Both the position numbers and the translations under genes were made by a program. Shown in pieces: positions 16,424 through 24,744 of a stretch of DNA of 35,724 nucleotides. The DNA lies in assembly GCA_902782645.1 (NCBI GenBank), contig CACZNV010000131.1, positions 1 to 35,724 of the forward strand, read 5' to 3'. Origin of the DNA: an uncultured Ruminococcus sp. GTDB taxonomy: Bacteria > Bacillota > Clostridia > UBA1212. The notes under the pieces were generated by a model, which saw nothing but the letters and a program-made list of their open reading frames with translations, had not been told where the DNA came from and did no database searches. How positions within the stretch are numbered: the stretch's first letter is position 1; each line of letters opens with the position of its first letter.

Positions 16424-17617
16424 TTATTTTCTGTAACTCTCTGCAAGCTGTCTGAACTTTTCGAGAGACCTTTCGACCTTCTCTTTGGGCTGGCAGAAAG
16501 CAATTCTGAAGTGTCCGGGGCAGCCGAAGCCGTTGCCGGGTACGAGGACCAGCTCGAACTTTTTGGCTCTTTCGCAAAAAGCCACCGCGTCCGGCTCCAG
16601 AGACCTGGGGAATGCATAGAAGGTTCCGCCCGGTTCAACGCACGTATAGCCGGCGTCGATGAGCCCCTTGTAGAGAATGTCCTTGTTTTCCTGGTAAATT
16701 GAAAGATCGGAGGTCTGTCCCACCGATTTTCCGACAACCATCTGGTAGAGCGCAGGCACACCCACATAGGCAAGGTCTCTTGCGGCGCCGGCAAGCACTT
16801 TCAGCAATATATCCGCGTCCTCACACCTGTCCGTGAATGCAACGTAACCGATTCTCTCTCCCGGGATCGACATGGCCTTGCTGTAGGAATAGCAGACGAG
16901 GGTATTGGCGTATATTCCCGCAACATAGGGCACCTTGAAGCCCCTGAAAACAATTTCCCTGTAAGGTTCGTCGGAAATAATGTAAATGCTGCGTCCGAAC
17001 TCTTTCTGTTTTGCTTCAAGAAGCTTTCCCAGTTTTCTGATTGTCTCCTCGCTGTAGACAGCGCCGCTGGGGTTGTTTGGCGAGTTGATCAATATCGCTC
17101 TTGTATCCCGGTCTATCGCCTTCTCAAGAGCGTCAAAATTGATCTGGAACTGCTCAATGTCCGCCTCAATGACCTCAAGCTTTATTCCCGCGCTTTTCGC
17201 ATAAACCATGTACTCCGGGAAATAGGGAGCGAAGGTGATTATTTTGTCATTTGTCCCGAAGTCGCTGACAGCTCTGACACAGCAGGTCACAGCCGCCGCA
17301 GCTCCTATCGTCATGAATATGTTCTCCTCCGTGTAGCTCTCGCCAAACCGTTTGTTGAGGTCATCGGCAATGGCTTTCCTGACCCACGGTATGCCCTCCG
17401 CACTGGGATAGCCGTGCACGGCAACCGGATCTTCACCGCCAAGAATCTCCATAGCAACCTTAGTGACACACTCCGGCGGCTGCACACTCGGATTGCCGAT
17501 ACTGAAGTCAAACACATTGTCGGCGCCTATCTCAGCTGCACGCGCCTTGCTGTATTCAAATAGATCCCTTATTACAGATCTCGCGTTAACGTTTTTGCTG
17601 TATTTTTCGGATAGCAT
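16424..17617 (-). CDS. PLP-dependent aminotransferase, class I/II
   Basis: The ATG at 17617 is preferred because GGGAG lies just upstream; a TTG at 17632 is a false extension. The protein is about 397 residues, with DFSIGNPSVQPPE near the N-terminus, INSPNNPSGAVY, IISDEPYREI and the PLP-lysine block CYSYSKAMSIPGERIGY, then GHFRIAFC with the substrate-binding Arg. This is an aspartate/aromatic-type fold-type I aminotransferase; the substrate cannot be decided. It is led by the promoter at 17695-17723 and heads the operon with the lyxose isomerase. Confidence 0.92.
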   Translation of the reverse strand: MLSEKYSKNVNARSVIRDLFEYSKARAAEIGADNVFDFSIGNPSVQPPECVTKVAMEILGGEDPVAVHGYPSAEGIPWVRKAIADDLNKRFGESYTEENIFMTIGAAAAVTCCVRAVSDFGTNDKIITFAPYFPEYMVYAKSAGIKLEVIEADIEQFQINFDALEKAIDRDTRAILINSPNNPSGAVYSEETIRKLGKLLEAKQKEFGRSIYIISDEPYREIVFRGFKVPYVAGIYANTLVCYSYSKAMSIPGERIGYVAFTDRCEDADILLKVLAGAARDLAYVGVPALYQMVVGKSVGQTSDLSIYQENKDILYKGLIDAGYTCVEPGGTFYAFPRSLEPDAVAFCERAKKFELVLVPGNGFGCPGHFRIAFCQPKEKVERSLEKFRQLAESYRK

Positions 17618-17694
17618 TCTTTCATCTCCCAACGGCCGCCCCGCGGCTCTCTTTAAAGTTTCATAAAAAAAGGCAGAGTATCTGAACCCCGCCC

Positions 17695-17723
17695 ATTATA
17701 CAACTTTCCGTTTGGCATTGAAA
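17695..17723 (-). promoter_or_regulatory. Promoter of the aminotransferase operon
   Basis: On the minus strand an extended TGTATAAT (-10 at 17695-17700) has TTTCAA (17718-17723) 17 bp upstream as a weak -35. Transcription would start near 17688, about 70 nt before the ATG. Confidence 0.6.
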
Positions 17724-17769
17724 GACACCAGAATCAATTGAACAGTGTCATGTTTTCGCAGGCTCCCGG

Positions 17770-17795
17770 TCACCCTTTATCAATTATGCTAAATG
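17770..17795. repeat. 26-bp direct repeat, partner at 19098-19123
   Basis: The two copies differ at one base (TTATCAATT versus TTATCGATT) and flank the gene at 17879-19078. A shorter version (15 bp) closes the gene at 7724. They encode the ...SIIDKG-stop tail on the minus strand and mark ends of duplicated cassettes. Confidence 0.8.
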
Positions 17796-17865
17796 TCCGG
17801 GATGAGTCAACCCCTAATACTGTTCCATGCCAGTCCAACTCGTAGATTTTGGTAATTCTGTCCAT
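17770..17865 (-). pseudogene. 31-codon deletion remnant, DUF5071-like ends joined
   Basis: The frame MDRITKIYELDWHGTV... SRTFSIIDKG stop shares its start with the internal MDELSKIYEMLDWNK of the DUF5071-like gene at 7724 and its last codons (IDKG stop) with the same gene. This looks like an immunity gene that lost its middle. It lacks a good ribosome site. The tail is repeated at 19098-19123. Confidence 0.45.
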
Positions 17866-17878
17866 TGTTTTTCCACGT

Positions 17879-19078
17879 TTATTCCGCCTTATAAAATTGG
17901 TTTCTGCAATACTCGTCAAAATGGTCCGAGCCGCTGCCAGTCAGTATCTTAGCCTTGGTTTTCCCGTTGTAATCCAAAACGGCAATGTCTTTTGAGTATG
18001 AGCATGCAATTATTCCGTCTTCGCCATATGCAATCAGCGAACTGTACATGGTGCCGGAGATTTTTTCCCTTTCGCCGGTCCGGATATTGATTTTCCAGAA
18101 TCCCTCTTCCGAATCGTTCTTGAACCTTCGAACATCCAGCTTGTTATACACTTTATACCGCCTGACTGAAAGATACATGTACTCCCCGTAAAAACAGACG
18201 GAATTCATAATCTTTTCTCCCTGCAGAACATGAAACAATTCCTTCACAGTGCCGTCCTTGGCGATTGACCAGAATCCTGACGTGCCCGTTCTTTGAACTA
18301 TAAGGAATTCTCCGTTCGCCGTTTCAAAAACCCGTCCCGGGCAGAACGCGCCAATCCTGTTTTCCGTCTCAGAGTCTGACTGATACATAAAAACGTCATC
18401 TTGGCGGTACTCATAATCGCCAAAGGAAAACGAATCGCCCGCATATGGATCCGGAGCTTCTAACTTGTCATGGAAGGCAATATCGCTGCCCGAAATCGTA
18501 AAATACGGTCCAAGGCTTTCCGTATATGTTCGCGTCTGAAAGACTACAGAACAGTTCGCAGCATCTTCTTTTACCGGAGAATAGTACTCCGTTTCGTAAA
18601 CCAAATCAGATACTCTCTCGCCCTTGAGAATGTCCTTTTGAATCCCGGTTTCTAGATCAAACGACCTGATTGCATCATTTTCCCGGGAGTCAAATAATGA
18701 ATAGTAAATGAGGTGGCCGTCGATAAAACAGAGAGGACGCTCTACGCAAGATTCTGCGCCGCGCTTTTCACTTTGTGAGAGGCTCAATATTCTGACAGCC
18801 CGGTCCCCTTTTACCTTGTAAAGTCCTTCATCCAAACCATCCTGCTTGTTTTTGGTCGCATAGAAGTACAATGTTCCGCCGTACGGATAAAGCGTATAAG
18901 GCTCCGCACTCCATCTGTCAATCTGAACCGCACCGCCAATATCACTTTCCGCAGCAGAGAACTTATACTCTCTGACAATTCGCAGCTTTTTGATTAATAT
19001 GATTGCCGTCACAGCAGCTATTGCCAAAACAACGACCGCTATAACCGCAATAATCACTTTCTTAGAAATCTTTTTCAT
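17879..19078 (-). CDS. Membrane-anchored beta-propeller-like protein
   Basis: The 399-residue protein has an N-terminal membrane anchor (KKVIIAVIAVVVLAIAAVTA). Repeating strands follow, such as LYPYGGTLYFYATKN, RPLCFIDGHLIYYSLF, SVCFYGEYMYLSVRRY and SSLIAYGEDGIIACSY. They recur about every 45-50 residues, as in the DUF5050-type or six-bladed propeller proteins common in Clostridia. AGAGGACTC precedes the ATG. It sits between two copies of the 26-bp repeat, inside a zone of Rhs and immunity debris. A membrane-bound immunity role is possible; function unproven. Confidence 0.75.
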   Translation of the reverse strand: MKKISKKVIIAVIAVVVLAIAAVTAIILIKKLRIVREYKFSAAESDIGGAVQIDRWSAEPYTLYPYGGTLYFYATKNKQDGLDEGLYKVKGDRAVRILSLSQSEKRGAESCVERPLCFIDGHLIYYSLFDSRENDAIRSFDLETGIQKDILKGERVSDLVYETEYYSPVKEDAANCSVVFQTRTYTESLGPYFTISGSDIAFHDKLEAPDPYAGDSFSFGDYEYRQDDVFMYQSDSETENRIGAFCPGRVFETANGEFLIVQRTGTSGFWSIAKDGTVKELFHVLQGEKIMNSVCFYGEYMYLSVRRYKVYNKLDVRRFKNDSEEGFWKINIRTGEREKISGTMYSSLIAYGEDGIIACSYSKDIAVLDYNGKTKAKILTGSGSDHFDEYCRNQFYKAE

Positions 19079-19097
19079 TATGAGTCCTCTTTTTTGT

Positions 19098-19262
19098 TCA
19101 CCCTTTATCGATTATGCTAAATGATCTTGATGTCCATACCAGTCCATTCTGCCAGGTGAATGTATACCTTTGGCCGTTGAAGTATGACAGAGTGTTCTCG
19201 TTGACGTCGTATATGATAGCCTCTGTGTTTGAAATGGGTATTCTATTCTTGGGCTGGTGCTT
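19098..19262 (-). pseudogene. Rhs/YD-repeat fragment
   Basis: The frame reads EAIIYDVNENTLSYFNGQRY, then TFTWQNGLVW..., and ends ...FSIIDKG stop. The pattern YD..N.....NG...FTWQNG is the YD repeat of Rhs proteins. There is no start codon or ribosome site, so this is a broken piece. Its tail is the 26-bp repeat, so a recombination fused Rhs sequence to an immunity-gene end. Confidence 0.65.
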
Positions 19263-19683
19263 AGCTTTTATCCAAGGGTTCTAGGCAGTAGCCTAAAGGT
19301 CTCGCAGGATCAAAGTCAAACAAGTATCTCTGTGCTCTATACGGAACAAGCAAATAAAGTCCAAGCTTTTCACACCTTAGAAGAATAAATGGTAAATCAT
19401 TATTTGCACGACCATACTCGACGCACCACCGGCCTTCAGAATCTGTTATAATATGTACTTCTTCACTTACGACTATTGAAGTCTCGAGATCCTCCCTTGC
19501 AATAGCATGAATATCAACAGCATGATACAATCTTTCATCAATCACAAACACACTATTCGATTGAGTATTCCAATCAAAGTACTGTCCGGTTATCAACTCA
19601 ATTGCGCTTGTTTCTTTATTGCGGCATGCAGGCACGACAATAATCAGTGCAATCAATACGACAATAATCAATTTCTTTTTCAT
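19261..19683 (-). CDS. Small lipoprotein, probable immunity protein
   Basis: The 140-residue product has a lipoprotein signal: MKKKLIIVVLIALIIVVPAC, the Cys being the lipidated residue. The mature part of about 120 residues has no recognised family. AGGAGGATAATACCCT leads the ATG, which lies 16 nt behind the stop of the broken Rhs gene. That is the position of an immunity gene. Lipoprotein immunity proteins exist for toxins acting outside the membrane; that is analogy only. Confidence 0.75.
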   Translation of the reverse strand: MKKKLIIVVLIALIIVVPACRNKETSAIELITGQYFDWNTQSNSVFVIDERLYHAVDIHAIAREDLETSIVVSEEVHIITDSEGRWCVEYGRANNDLPFILLRCEKLGLYLLVPYRAQRYLFDFDPARPLGYCLEPLDKS

Positions 19684-19699
19684 AGGGTATTATCCTCCT

Positions 19700-20369
19700 T
19701 CAACGATACGGATTGCCAGCACACCATGTGGATGGGTCTGTAATTTTTATTATCTGATTCGAGCCGTCACATCGTTCATACGGGACAACATACATTTCAT
19801 CATAGCCAAAAAGATTCATGGCAATTCGATCTCCGCCGTATATGTTGTTGTATATTCAGATTGGCAATGTGCGTCTGAGATGTTATCGCATTTCCGCTTC
19901 CGTCTTTTACAGATGCAAGCTTTCCCCAGCCGTCATAAATGTATGTTGCGACAAGCGTATTTGCGGTATTTCTCAACTCAAGTATATCACCTTCGGCATT
20001 CTTTACAAAGTTATTTTTTGCATATGATGTGCCATTGAAGTATCTCAGAGCATAAGGGCTGCCCGATGCGTCGTAGAAGTACTCTATATACTCATTGCCC
20101 CATTTGTCGCAAAGAAGCATTGAGCCGTCGTTAAAACGGAGGGTTTTAGAATTAGAAGAGCGCGAATCAGAAACCTCGAAAAGTGCGTCCGGGACGGATT
20201 CCGCTTCAGTTTCAATATATGACAAATCAGGAACCGCTTCGTTTCCCACCGTAGGTACATAATCTTCAAAGGCAATTACGTTAAACCTAACCGAAATTAA
20301 TGCAGCTGCAATTGCAAAAACAAGGATAAAAGCAACTGCTTTAAATCCAATACGGCTTCTGAGTTTCAT
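19700..20369 (-). pseudogene. Truncated Rhs/YD-repeat protein, out-of-frame C-terminus
   Basis: The ATG at 20369 follows GGAGGG. The product has an N-terminal membrane anchor (VAFILVFAIAAALISV) and YD repeats (YFYDASGSPYALRYFNG, TYIYDGWGKLASVKDGSGN). After SQTHIANLN the frame runs into IQQHIRRRSNCHESFWL and stops at 19800. Another frame over the same DNA (about 19855-19700) reads IYGGDRIAMNLFGYDEMYVV and ends ...WCAGNPYR stop. In intact Rhs proteins the ANLN position is followed by NPYRYRGYYYD. Here the core end is deleted and a toxin-like tail joined out of frame. Probably inactive. Confidence 0.7.
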
Positions 20370-20458
20370 ACATATCCCTCCGTCTGTTTCTTTGTTTTCA
20401 CCTATGCTGATATTGTATTCGAAGTAATCCGGCAAATATACAACCTATTTTGCCGAAA

Positions 20459-20474
20459 AGAGTTGCATAACTCT
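20459..20474. promoter_or_regulatory. Candidate operator: AGAGTT-GCAT-AACTCT inverted repeat
   Basis: Perfect 6-bp arms around GCAT lie between the divergent broken Rhs gene and the TetR gene, the usual place for an autoregulatory TetR operator. TTGCA/TGCAA overlaps it. No experimental support. Confidence 0.35.
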
Positions 20475-20531
20475 GCAAAACAATGTTATTGCCGCCGAAA
20501 CGCCTGAGACTGGCTTATTGGCGGCTTTCGG

Positions 20532-20559
20532 TTGAAAAGGATGAATCAATATATAAAAT
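20532..20559 (+). promoter_or_regulatory. Promoter of the TetR gene
   Basis: TTGAAA (20532-20537), 16 bp, TAAAAT (20554-20559), ahead of the TetR start at 20612. Confidence 0.45.
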
Positions 20560-20611
20560 TGGTGATAAGAAAGAATTCATTAATACAGACTTTACCGGAG
20601 GGAGGATACGC

Positions 20612-21241
20612 ATGCACTACACCAAAAAGGACGATTTTCGTATTGCTAAAAGCAAAGAAAAAATCATAAATGCATACCTGTCGCTGCTCTCAGAAAAAGC
20701 ACGATTCAAGATAACAGTTAAAGATATTTACACAAGAGCAGATGTAGACAAATCTACCTTATACAGGCATTTTAGAAGCATTAATGAAATTGAATCGGGA
20801 ATTGAGGAATCTGTTCTTAAAAAGCTGAACCACCTTATTGACAATTCCGATTTGAACGACTTTTTAATGGGCCGCAAATCTTTTTTGCGCGCTCTGAGCG
20901 AAATGATTAATAACGACATGCTCTTCTTCTCAAAAGTCCTGTTTGTGAATCAACGCATAGAATTTGTTGAAAAAATAGATACGCGGATTTCAAATAAACT
21001 AAAAGATGCCCTGAGAGCGCATACGGGGCTCCCGGAAAAACACATGGATATTGTATTCACATTCGCTGTTGCAGGGAGAGTCGCAGTGTACAGAAAATGG
21101 ATTATGGGAGGCTGCAAGGAAGATATAATCACTATCTCCGAGGTTCTTGAAAAAATATCTTCCTCAGGTTTTGACTCTTTTTTGTCGAATAAAAACAAAG
21201 AGGCTCAACAGTCCTTTAATCAATTGCCGAGTTTGGGATAG
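20612..21241 (+). CDS. TetR/AcrR-family transcriptional regulator
   Basis: The ATG at 20612 is chosen because GGAGGGAGGATACGC lies just before it; an upstream in-frame start at 20483 has no ribosome site. The product has about 209 residues. The N-terminal helix-turn-helix reads FKITVKDIYTRADVDKSTLY, then RHFRSI, the classic TetR recognition helix. The C-terminal two thirds are helical (ligand/dimer domain; KDALRAHTGLPEKHMDIVF). Ligand unknown. It is one of only two plus-strand genes. Its target could be its own promoter, the phosphatase downstream or the divergent Rhs remnant. Confidence 0.88.
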   Translation: MHYTKKDDFRIAKSKEKIINAYLSLLSEKARFKITVKDIYTRADVDKSTLYRHFRSINEIESGIEESVLKKLNHLIDNSDLNDFLMGRKSFLRALSEMINNDMLFFSKVLFVNQRIEFVEKIDTRISNKLKDALRAHTGLPEKHMDIVFTFAVAGRVAVYRKWIMGGCKEDIITISEVLEKISSSGFDSFLSNKNKEAQQSFNQLPSLG

Positions 21242-21252
21242 TATGGTATAAT
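21224..21252 (+). promoter_or_regulatory. Promoter of the histidine phosphatase gene
   Basis: TTGCCG (21224-21229), 17 bp, extended TGGTATAAT (-10 at 21247-21252). The -35 lies inside the 3' end of the TetR gene, so the phosphatase has its own promoter. Confidence 0.7.
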
Positions 21253-21297
21253 CGCATTGGCGGTAAACCACTACATCAATATTATCAGGAGAACTGT

Positions 21298-22017
21298 ATG
21301 CTTCTATACGTAATTCGTCACGGTGACCCCGACTATCCGAACAACACTTTGACGCCCCAGGGCTTTAAGCAGGCTGATGCGCTTGCAAAAAGGCTTTCCG
21401 TTTTCGGGCTTGACGAGATATATACTTCGAGCCTGCCTCGCGCCTATCTCACAGCACAGCCTACAGCGGAGGCCCTCGGGATCGAACCCGTGATGTGCGA
21501 CTGGGCAATGGAGGACGTTGCTTGGCGATATTTTACGGTTCCATACGATGAGGTCAATGTCACCTGGGCTTTTTTCACCGCCAAGTACAACAGGCTTTTT
21601 AACAGGCCTGAGGTTTTGGCCCTTGGGCGGGACTGGGCAAGTTCGCCGCTGTTTGAGGACCGCAAATTCAAGGAAGGCGTTGAAGCGGTGCAGAAAAGCG
21701 TTGACGATTTCCTTTTGAGTCTGGGGTACAAACACGACCCCGCCAATGGCATTTACACGCCTGTCAGCCACAACGACAAGCGGATCGCCCTCTTCTGCCA
21801 CCAGGGCTTCGGGATCGCTTTTCTGAGCATGCTGCTGGACATTCCTTATCCGCTCTATGCGAGCCATTTTGACATAGGCCACAGCGGCATGACCGTTGTG
21901 GAGTTTTCGCTGAACAGCGAAGGCCTTGTTATCCCCAAAACGCTCCAGCACTCAAACGACAGCCACCTCTATAAAGAGGGGCTGCCCACAAAATACCAAA
22001 ATTGCATAAACATCTGA
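21298..22017 (+). CDS. Histidine phosphatase family protein
   Basis: The 239-residue protein opens MLLYVIRHGDPDYPNNTLTP; RHG is the phosphohistidine motif. The second catalytic region is FCHQGFG with the second His, and the typical TSSLPRAYLTAQPTA is at about residues 42-56. The superfamily covers phosphoglycerate mutases and broad phosphatases; the exact substrate is unknown. An AGGAGAACTGT ribosome site precedes the ATG. It is a single-gene unit closed by the terminator at 22036-22074. Confidence 0.88.
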   Translation: MLLYVIRHGDPDYPNNTLTPQGFKQADALAKRLSVFGLDEIYTSSLPRAYLTAQPTAEALGIEPVMCDWAMEDVAWRYFTVPYDEVNVTWAFFTAKYNRLFNRPEVLALGRDWASSPLFEDRKFKEGVEAVQKSVDDFLLSLGYKHDPANGIYTPVSHNDKRIALFCHQGFGIAFLSMLLDIPYPLYASHFDIGHSGMTVVEFSLNSEGLVIPKTLQHSNDSHLYKEGLPTKYQNCINI

Positions 22018-22035
22018 TTTCGCCGTAAAAAACAG

Positions 22036-22074
22036 CAGCCGCCGGCGCAATTCGAAGTGATGCGCCGGCGGCTG
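22036..22074. terminator. Bidirectional intrinsic terminator between convergent genes
   Basis: A perfect 14-bp GC-rich stem, CAGCCGCCGGCGCA / TGCGCCGGCGGCTG, with an 11-base loop. On the minus strand it is followed shortly by TTTTTT, on the plus strand by TTTCATATAC. It separates the phosphatase from the minus-strand operon. Confidence 0.9.
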
Positions 22075-22101
22075 TTTCATATACTGTTTCCTACTGCAGA
22101 G

Positions 22102-23544
22102 TTAATCTGTTTCGCCGGTAATGTTCAAAGCGAAGTCGACAATGTACCAGGTGCCGTCAATTCTGACATACCAGAACGTTACGGAGTTTTGGAGGACCTT
22201 GGTGTTGTCGGTCTGGTGGTTGAAGCCTTTGATCCAGTAGTCAAATTCCACCGTGGCTACAAAGAAATCTTCATGGTAGAAGGTGATGTCCGCCAGTTTT
22301 TCGTTCTCAGTCCAGAAACTGTTGTGGGAAGTGAATGTGATCCAGAGGCTCTGGAAATTTACATAGGCCCTGGAATCGGGCAGACAATAGTTTTTGAGCT
22401 CCGTTTTCTCGAACTTCTCATCGTCGTCATCGTTTACGAATTTTGCGTAGCTGAGAGCTCTCTTGAAAAGAAAATCAAAATCGATTCCGTACTTTGAGGT
22501 GTCTTCCGGAGTGATTCCGGCGGTCGCGATGTATTCCTCTTCGTACTCGTCAAATTCAGGTGTGAACCGTCTGCCGTCAAAGTCCTCGTAAACCACATCG
22601 ATTTCATTCTTGTAGCGCAACCCCGAAACGTGGTAGGAGACCATGGTCACGTCCTTGTCAAGGTACTGCTTCACGTCGCTGACCTCGTCAATGGTCCCGG
22701 TTTTCTTGGCGGTAAACCTGCCGTCCCCGGAGATGGCCGTTCCGTTGACAAAGACCTTGTAATTTGAGGGCGCCGTTGCAGCCACATCGTACTTTCTTGT
22801 GGTCCAGACGTTGAGCTTTCCGTCCCAGATCATATCCGCGTCCCTTCCCGTGTCGCGGTAAACGATTTTAAACTCGGGCTCTACCATCAATCCGTCAACC
22901 CGGTAATAGTAGGCTTTCTGCTCGCCGCTTTTTTCAAAGTCATCTTCAGCTGCGGTTGTAACCACAGGGTCGCCCACTCTGAACTTATCGCCAATGACAT
23001 CCCCGTTCAGCAGGAAGTCGCAATCCTCCGGAACAAGGAGTTCCACCGCATACGAGCCCTCATAAAAAGGCGTAATTGACAGGAACCTGTAGGTGTCAAA
23101 ACCGAACTTTGTCTTTTCCACCACTTTTTCATAGACCACCGTGGCAATCTTTCTGTCGCCGGCACTTATCAAAAAAGTCGGATTCTCGACGGCGTTGGGT
23201 GAGAAGGCTCTCATTACGTCGCAGCCGCCGTTCTTCTCGATAGCCTCCCTGATGCGCCTTTCGTACTCCTCCCGCTCCAGCGTCATGGAATTCGGCAATG
23301 TCTCACGGTCATAGAGCATATCGTAGTTTCCGCTCTCAATGACCGACGCAATCCTGACCGTTTCCTCGTAAGGAAACTTCTGGGAGTTGTCGTAGTCCAT
23401 CATCACGTTGTATCCGTAGATGAGCACGCCAACGCATATCGCCGCCAGCACAACGAGCCACACGGCGAAAATCTTCCAGAACAGGCTGCCTCTTTTCCTG
23501 ATCTTTTCTTTTTTCTCTGTTTTTTTATCTGCTTTCTCTGCCAT
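22102..23544 (-). CDS. Membrane-anchored hypothetical protein with repeated VNG beta modules
   Basis: The ATG at 23544 (MAEKADKKTEKKEKIRKRGS) follows AGAGGCAAA. An upstream start at 23571 overlaps the glycosidase stop. The product of about 480 residues has a Lys-rich cytoplasmic start, one membrane segment (FAVWLVVLAAICVGVLIYGY) and an extracytoplasmic region. Two related modules are visible, around LVPEDCDFLLNGDVIG and APSNYKVFVNGTAISG. This arrangement recalls TcaA-like cell-envelope proteins, but no family is assigned. It is the last gene of the long operon and is cotranscribed with the phosphodiester glycosidase. Confidence 0.78.
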   Translation of the reverse strand: MAEKADKKTEKKEKIRKRGSLFWKIFAVWLVVLAAICVGVLIYGYNVMMDYDNSQKFPYEETVRIASVIESGNYDMLYDRETLPNSMTLEREEYERRIREAIEKNGGCDVMRAFSPNAVENPTFLISAGDRKIATVVYEKVVEKTKFGFDTYRFLSITPFYEGSYAVELLVPEDCDFLLNGDVIGDKFRVGDPVVTTAAEDDFEKSGEQKAYYYRVDGLMVEPEFKIVYRDTGRDADMIWDGKLNVWTTRKYDVAATAPSNYKVFVNGTAISGDGRFTAKKTGTIDEVSDVKQYLDKDVTMVSYHVSGLRYKNEIDVVYEDFDGRRFTPEFDEYEEEYIATAGITPEDTSKYGIDFDFLFKRALSYAKFVNDDDDEKFEKTELKNYCLPDSRAYVNFQSLWITFTSHNSFWTENEKLADITFYHEDFFVATVEFDYWIKGFNHQTDNTKVLQNSVTFWYVRIDGTWYIVDFALNITGETD

Positions 23545-23567
23545 TTTGCCTCTTGCAATAATAAATG

Positions 23568-24695
23568 TCACTCGCCAAGCTTCGTAACAATGATGCTTGT
23601 CGCAATAGTACGTTTTCCGTTGAAATAGAGCATGTACGGGCTCGTGATGACCTCGTCCTTGTAGTACATGTATGACGACATGCCGCCGTCAAGGTTTGCA
23701 GCGTTGACAGCGCCGAGGCGCATAAACACTTCAATCAGGTCCGTGTAGGACGCGCCGAGGCTGTGAGACTGTCTGCCGTCAATGACAAGCAGTATAACCG
23801 AGCCGTCTTCGCGCTGGCCTATTGCCGTCCTGGGGTGGAAACCGACGTTTGTACCCGTTGTCGGCACGACGCAGGGCTCGCCGTTTTTGACTAGTATCGG
23901 GCCCCAGTTGACGGCGTCACGTATACCGAGCTCTCTGGCCCTGGCGGCAGTCATATTGTCAACGTGCAGGATGTTGTTGCTGTCAAAACCGATTACTTCA
24001 TACTCCACGTTCTCTCGGCCCCACAGAAGCTTTCCGTTGATGATGACGAAGCCGCTTTCGTTGCGCCCTTCGGGTATGCCGCCCGTCCTGTAGTCGCTTC
24101 TCTCGCTGTAGCCGCCGGCGTTAACCGCGGCAAGTGCATTGGCGTCTTTTGCCATCTGCTCGGTTGTTTTACCGACTATTCCGTCGCCGTACTTTTCAAG
24201 GCCTGCGACTTTGACCCTCGAGGGGTCTTTGATGATGAGCGCCTTGCCCACGTAGGTTCTGCCCTTGATGTCCATCAGGCAGACGCCATCCTCGTCGTAA
24301 ACTATGCCGCGCTCCTTGTCTTCTTCTTCTTTCTTCTTTTTGCGCTCGGGATCCTCTTCCTCAACACCCACGACGATCTTGCTTGTGTCCGTGGCGCCCT
24401 CAGGAACAATTATTTCGTTTCTGGCAAGGATATTGCTCACTTCCTCATCGGAAATGAACATTCTGGCGCAGAAGTCAAGGGCTCCCGTGTCTATCATTGT
24501 CGTCACAAAAAGATCCTTCACGACCTTGGTGTCGCTCTTGGAGATAATGTAAATGGACGAAATAAGAACCATCATGACGGCAATTACAACCGAAAGAATT
24601 ACCGCAAAAATGCGGATAAAAACCTTTCCCGTCATGATTGCGGCCCGCTTCGCCGCCTTCTTTTTGTTCGCTTCTGTACTTTTTTCTTTTTTCAT
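23568..24695 (-). CDS. Phosphodiester glycosidase (NAGPA-like) membrane protein
   Basis: The ATG at 24695 (MKKEKSTEANKKK) is chosen as the first ATG after the rsmE stop; the ribosome site is weak. The protein has a cytoplasmic Lys-rich start, a membrane segment (FAVILSVVIAVMMVLISSIY) and a charged linker with a KKKKEEEDK run. A C-terminal NAGPA-type domain follows: AAVNAGGY, NWGPILVKNG, HPRTAIGQ, LLVIDGR and NLDGGMSS. Such enzymes cut phosphodiester-linked sugars, for example N-acetylglucosamine-1-phosphodiester alpha-N-acetylglucosaminidase, and occur in bacterial exopolysaccharide and cell-wall metabolism. Substrate unknown. Confidence 0.87.
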   Translation of the reverse strand: MKKEKSTEANKKKAAKRAAIMTGKVFIRIFAVILSVVIAVMMVLISSIYIISKSDTKVVKDLFVTTMIDTGALDFCARMFISDEEVSNILARNEIIVPEGATDTSKIVVGVEEEDPERKKKKEEEDKERGIVYDEDGVCLMDIKGRTYVGKALIIKDPSRVKVAGLEKYGDGIVGKTTEQMAKDANALAAVNAGGYSERSDYRTGGIPEGRNESGFVIINGKLLWGRENVEYEVIGFDSNNILHVDNMTAARARELGIRDAVNWGPILVKNGEPCVVPTTGTNVGFHPRTAIGQREDGSVILLVIDGRQSHSLGASYTDLIEVFMRLGAVNAANLDGGMSSYMYYKDEVITSPYMLYFNGKRTIATSIIVTKLGE

Positions 24696-24744
24696 TTTCT
24701 TCAGTCTTTGTCCGCTCCGAACCGGCAATACCAATCCGCCGCTA

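Noticed and set aside
15773-16702. Plus-strand frame of 309 codons across the lyxose isomerase and aminotransferase
   Set aside because: It is antisense to two recognised enzymes and shows no motif; a composition shadow.
22057-22497. Plus-strand frame inside the membrane protein at 22102-23544
   Set aside because: Overlaps a strong terminator and a supported gene on the other strand.
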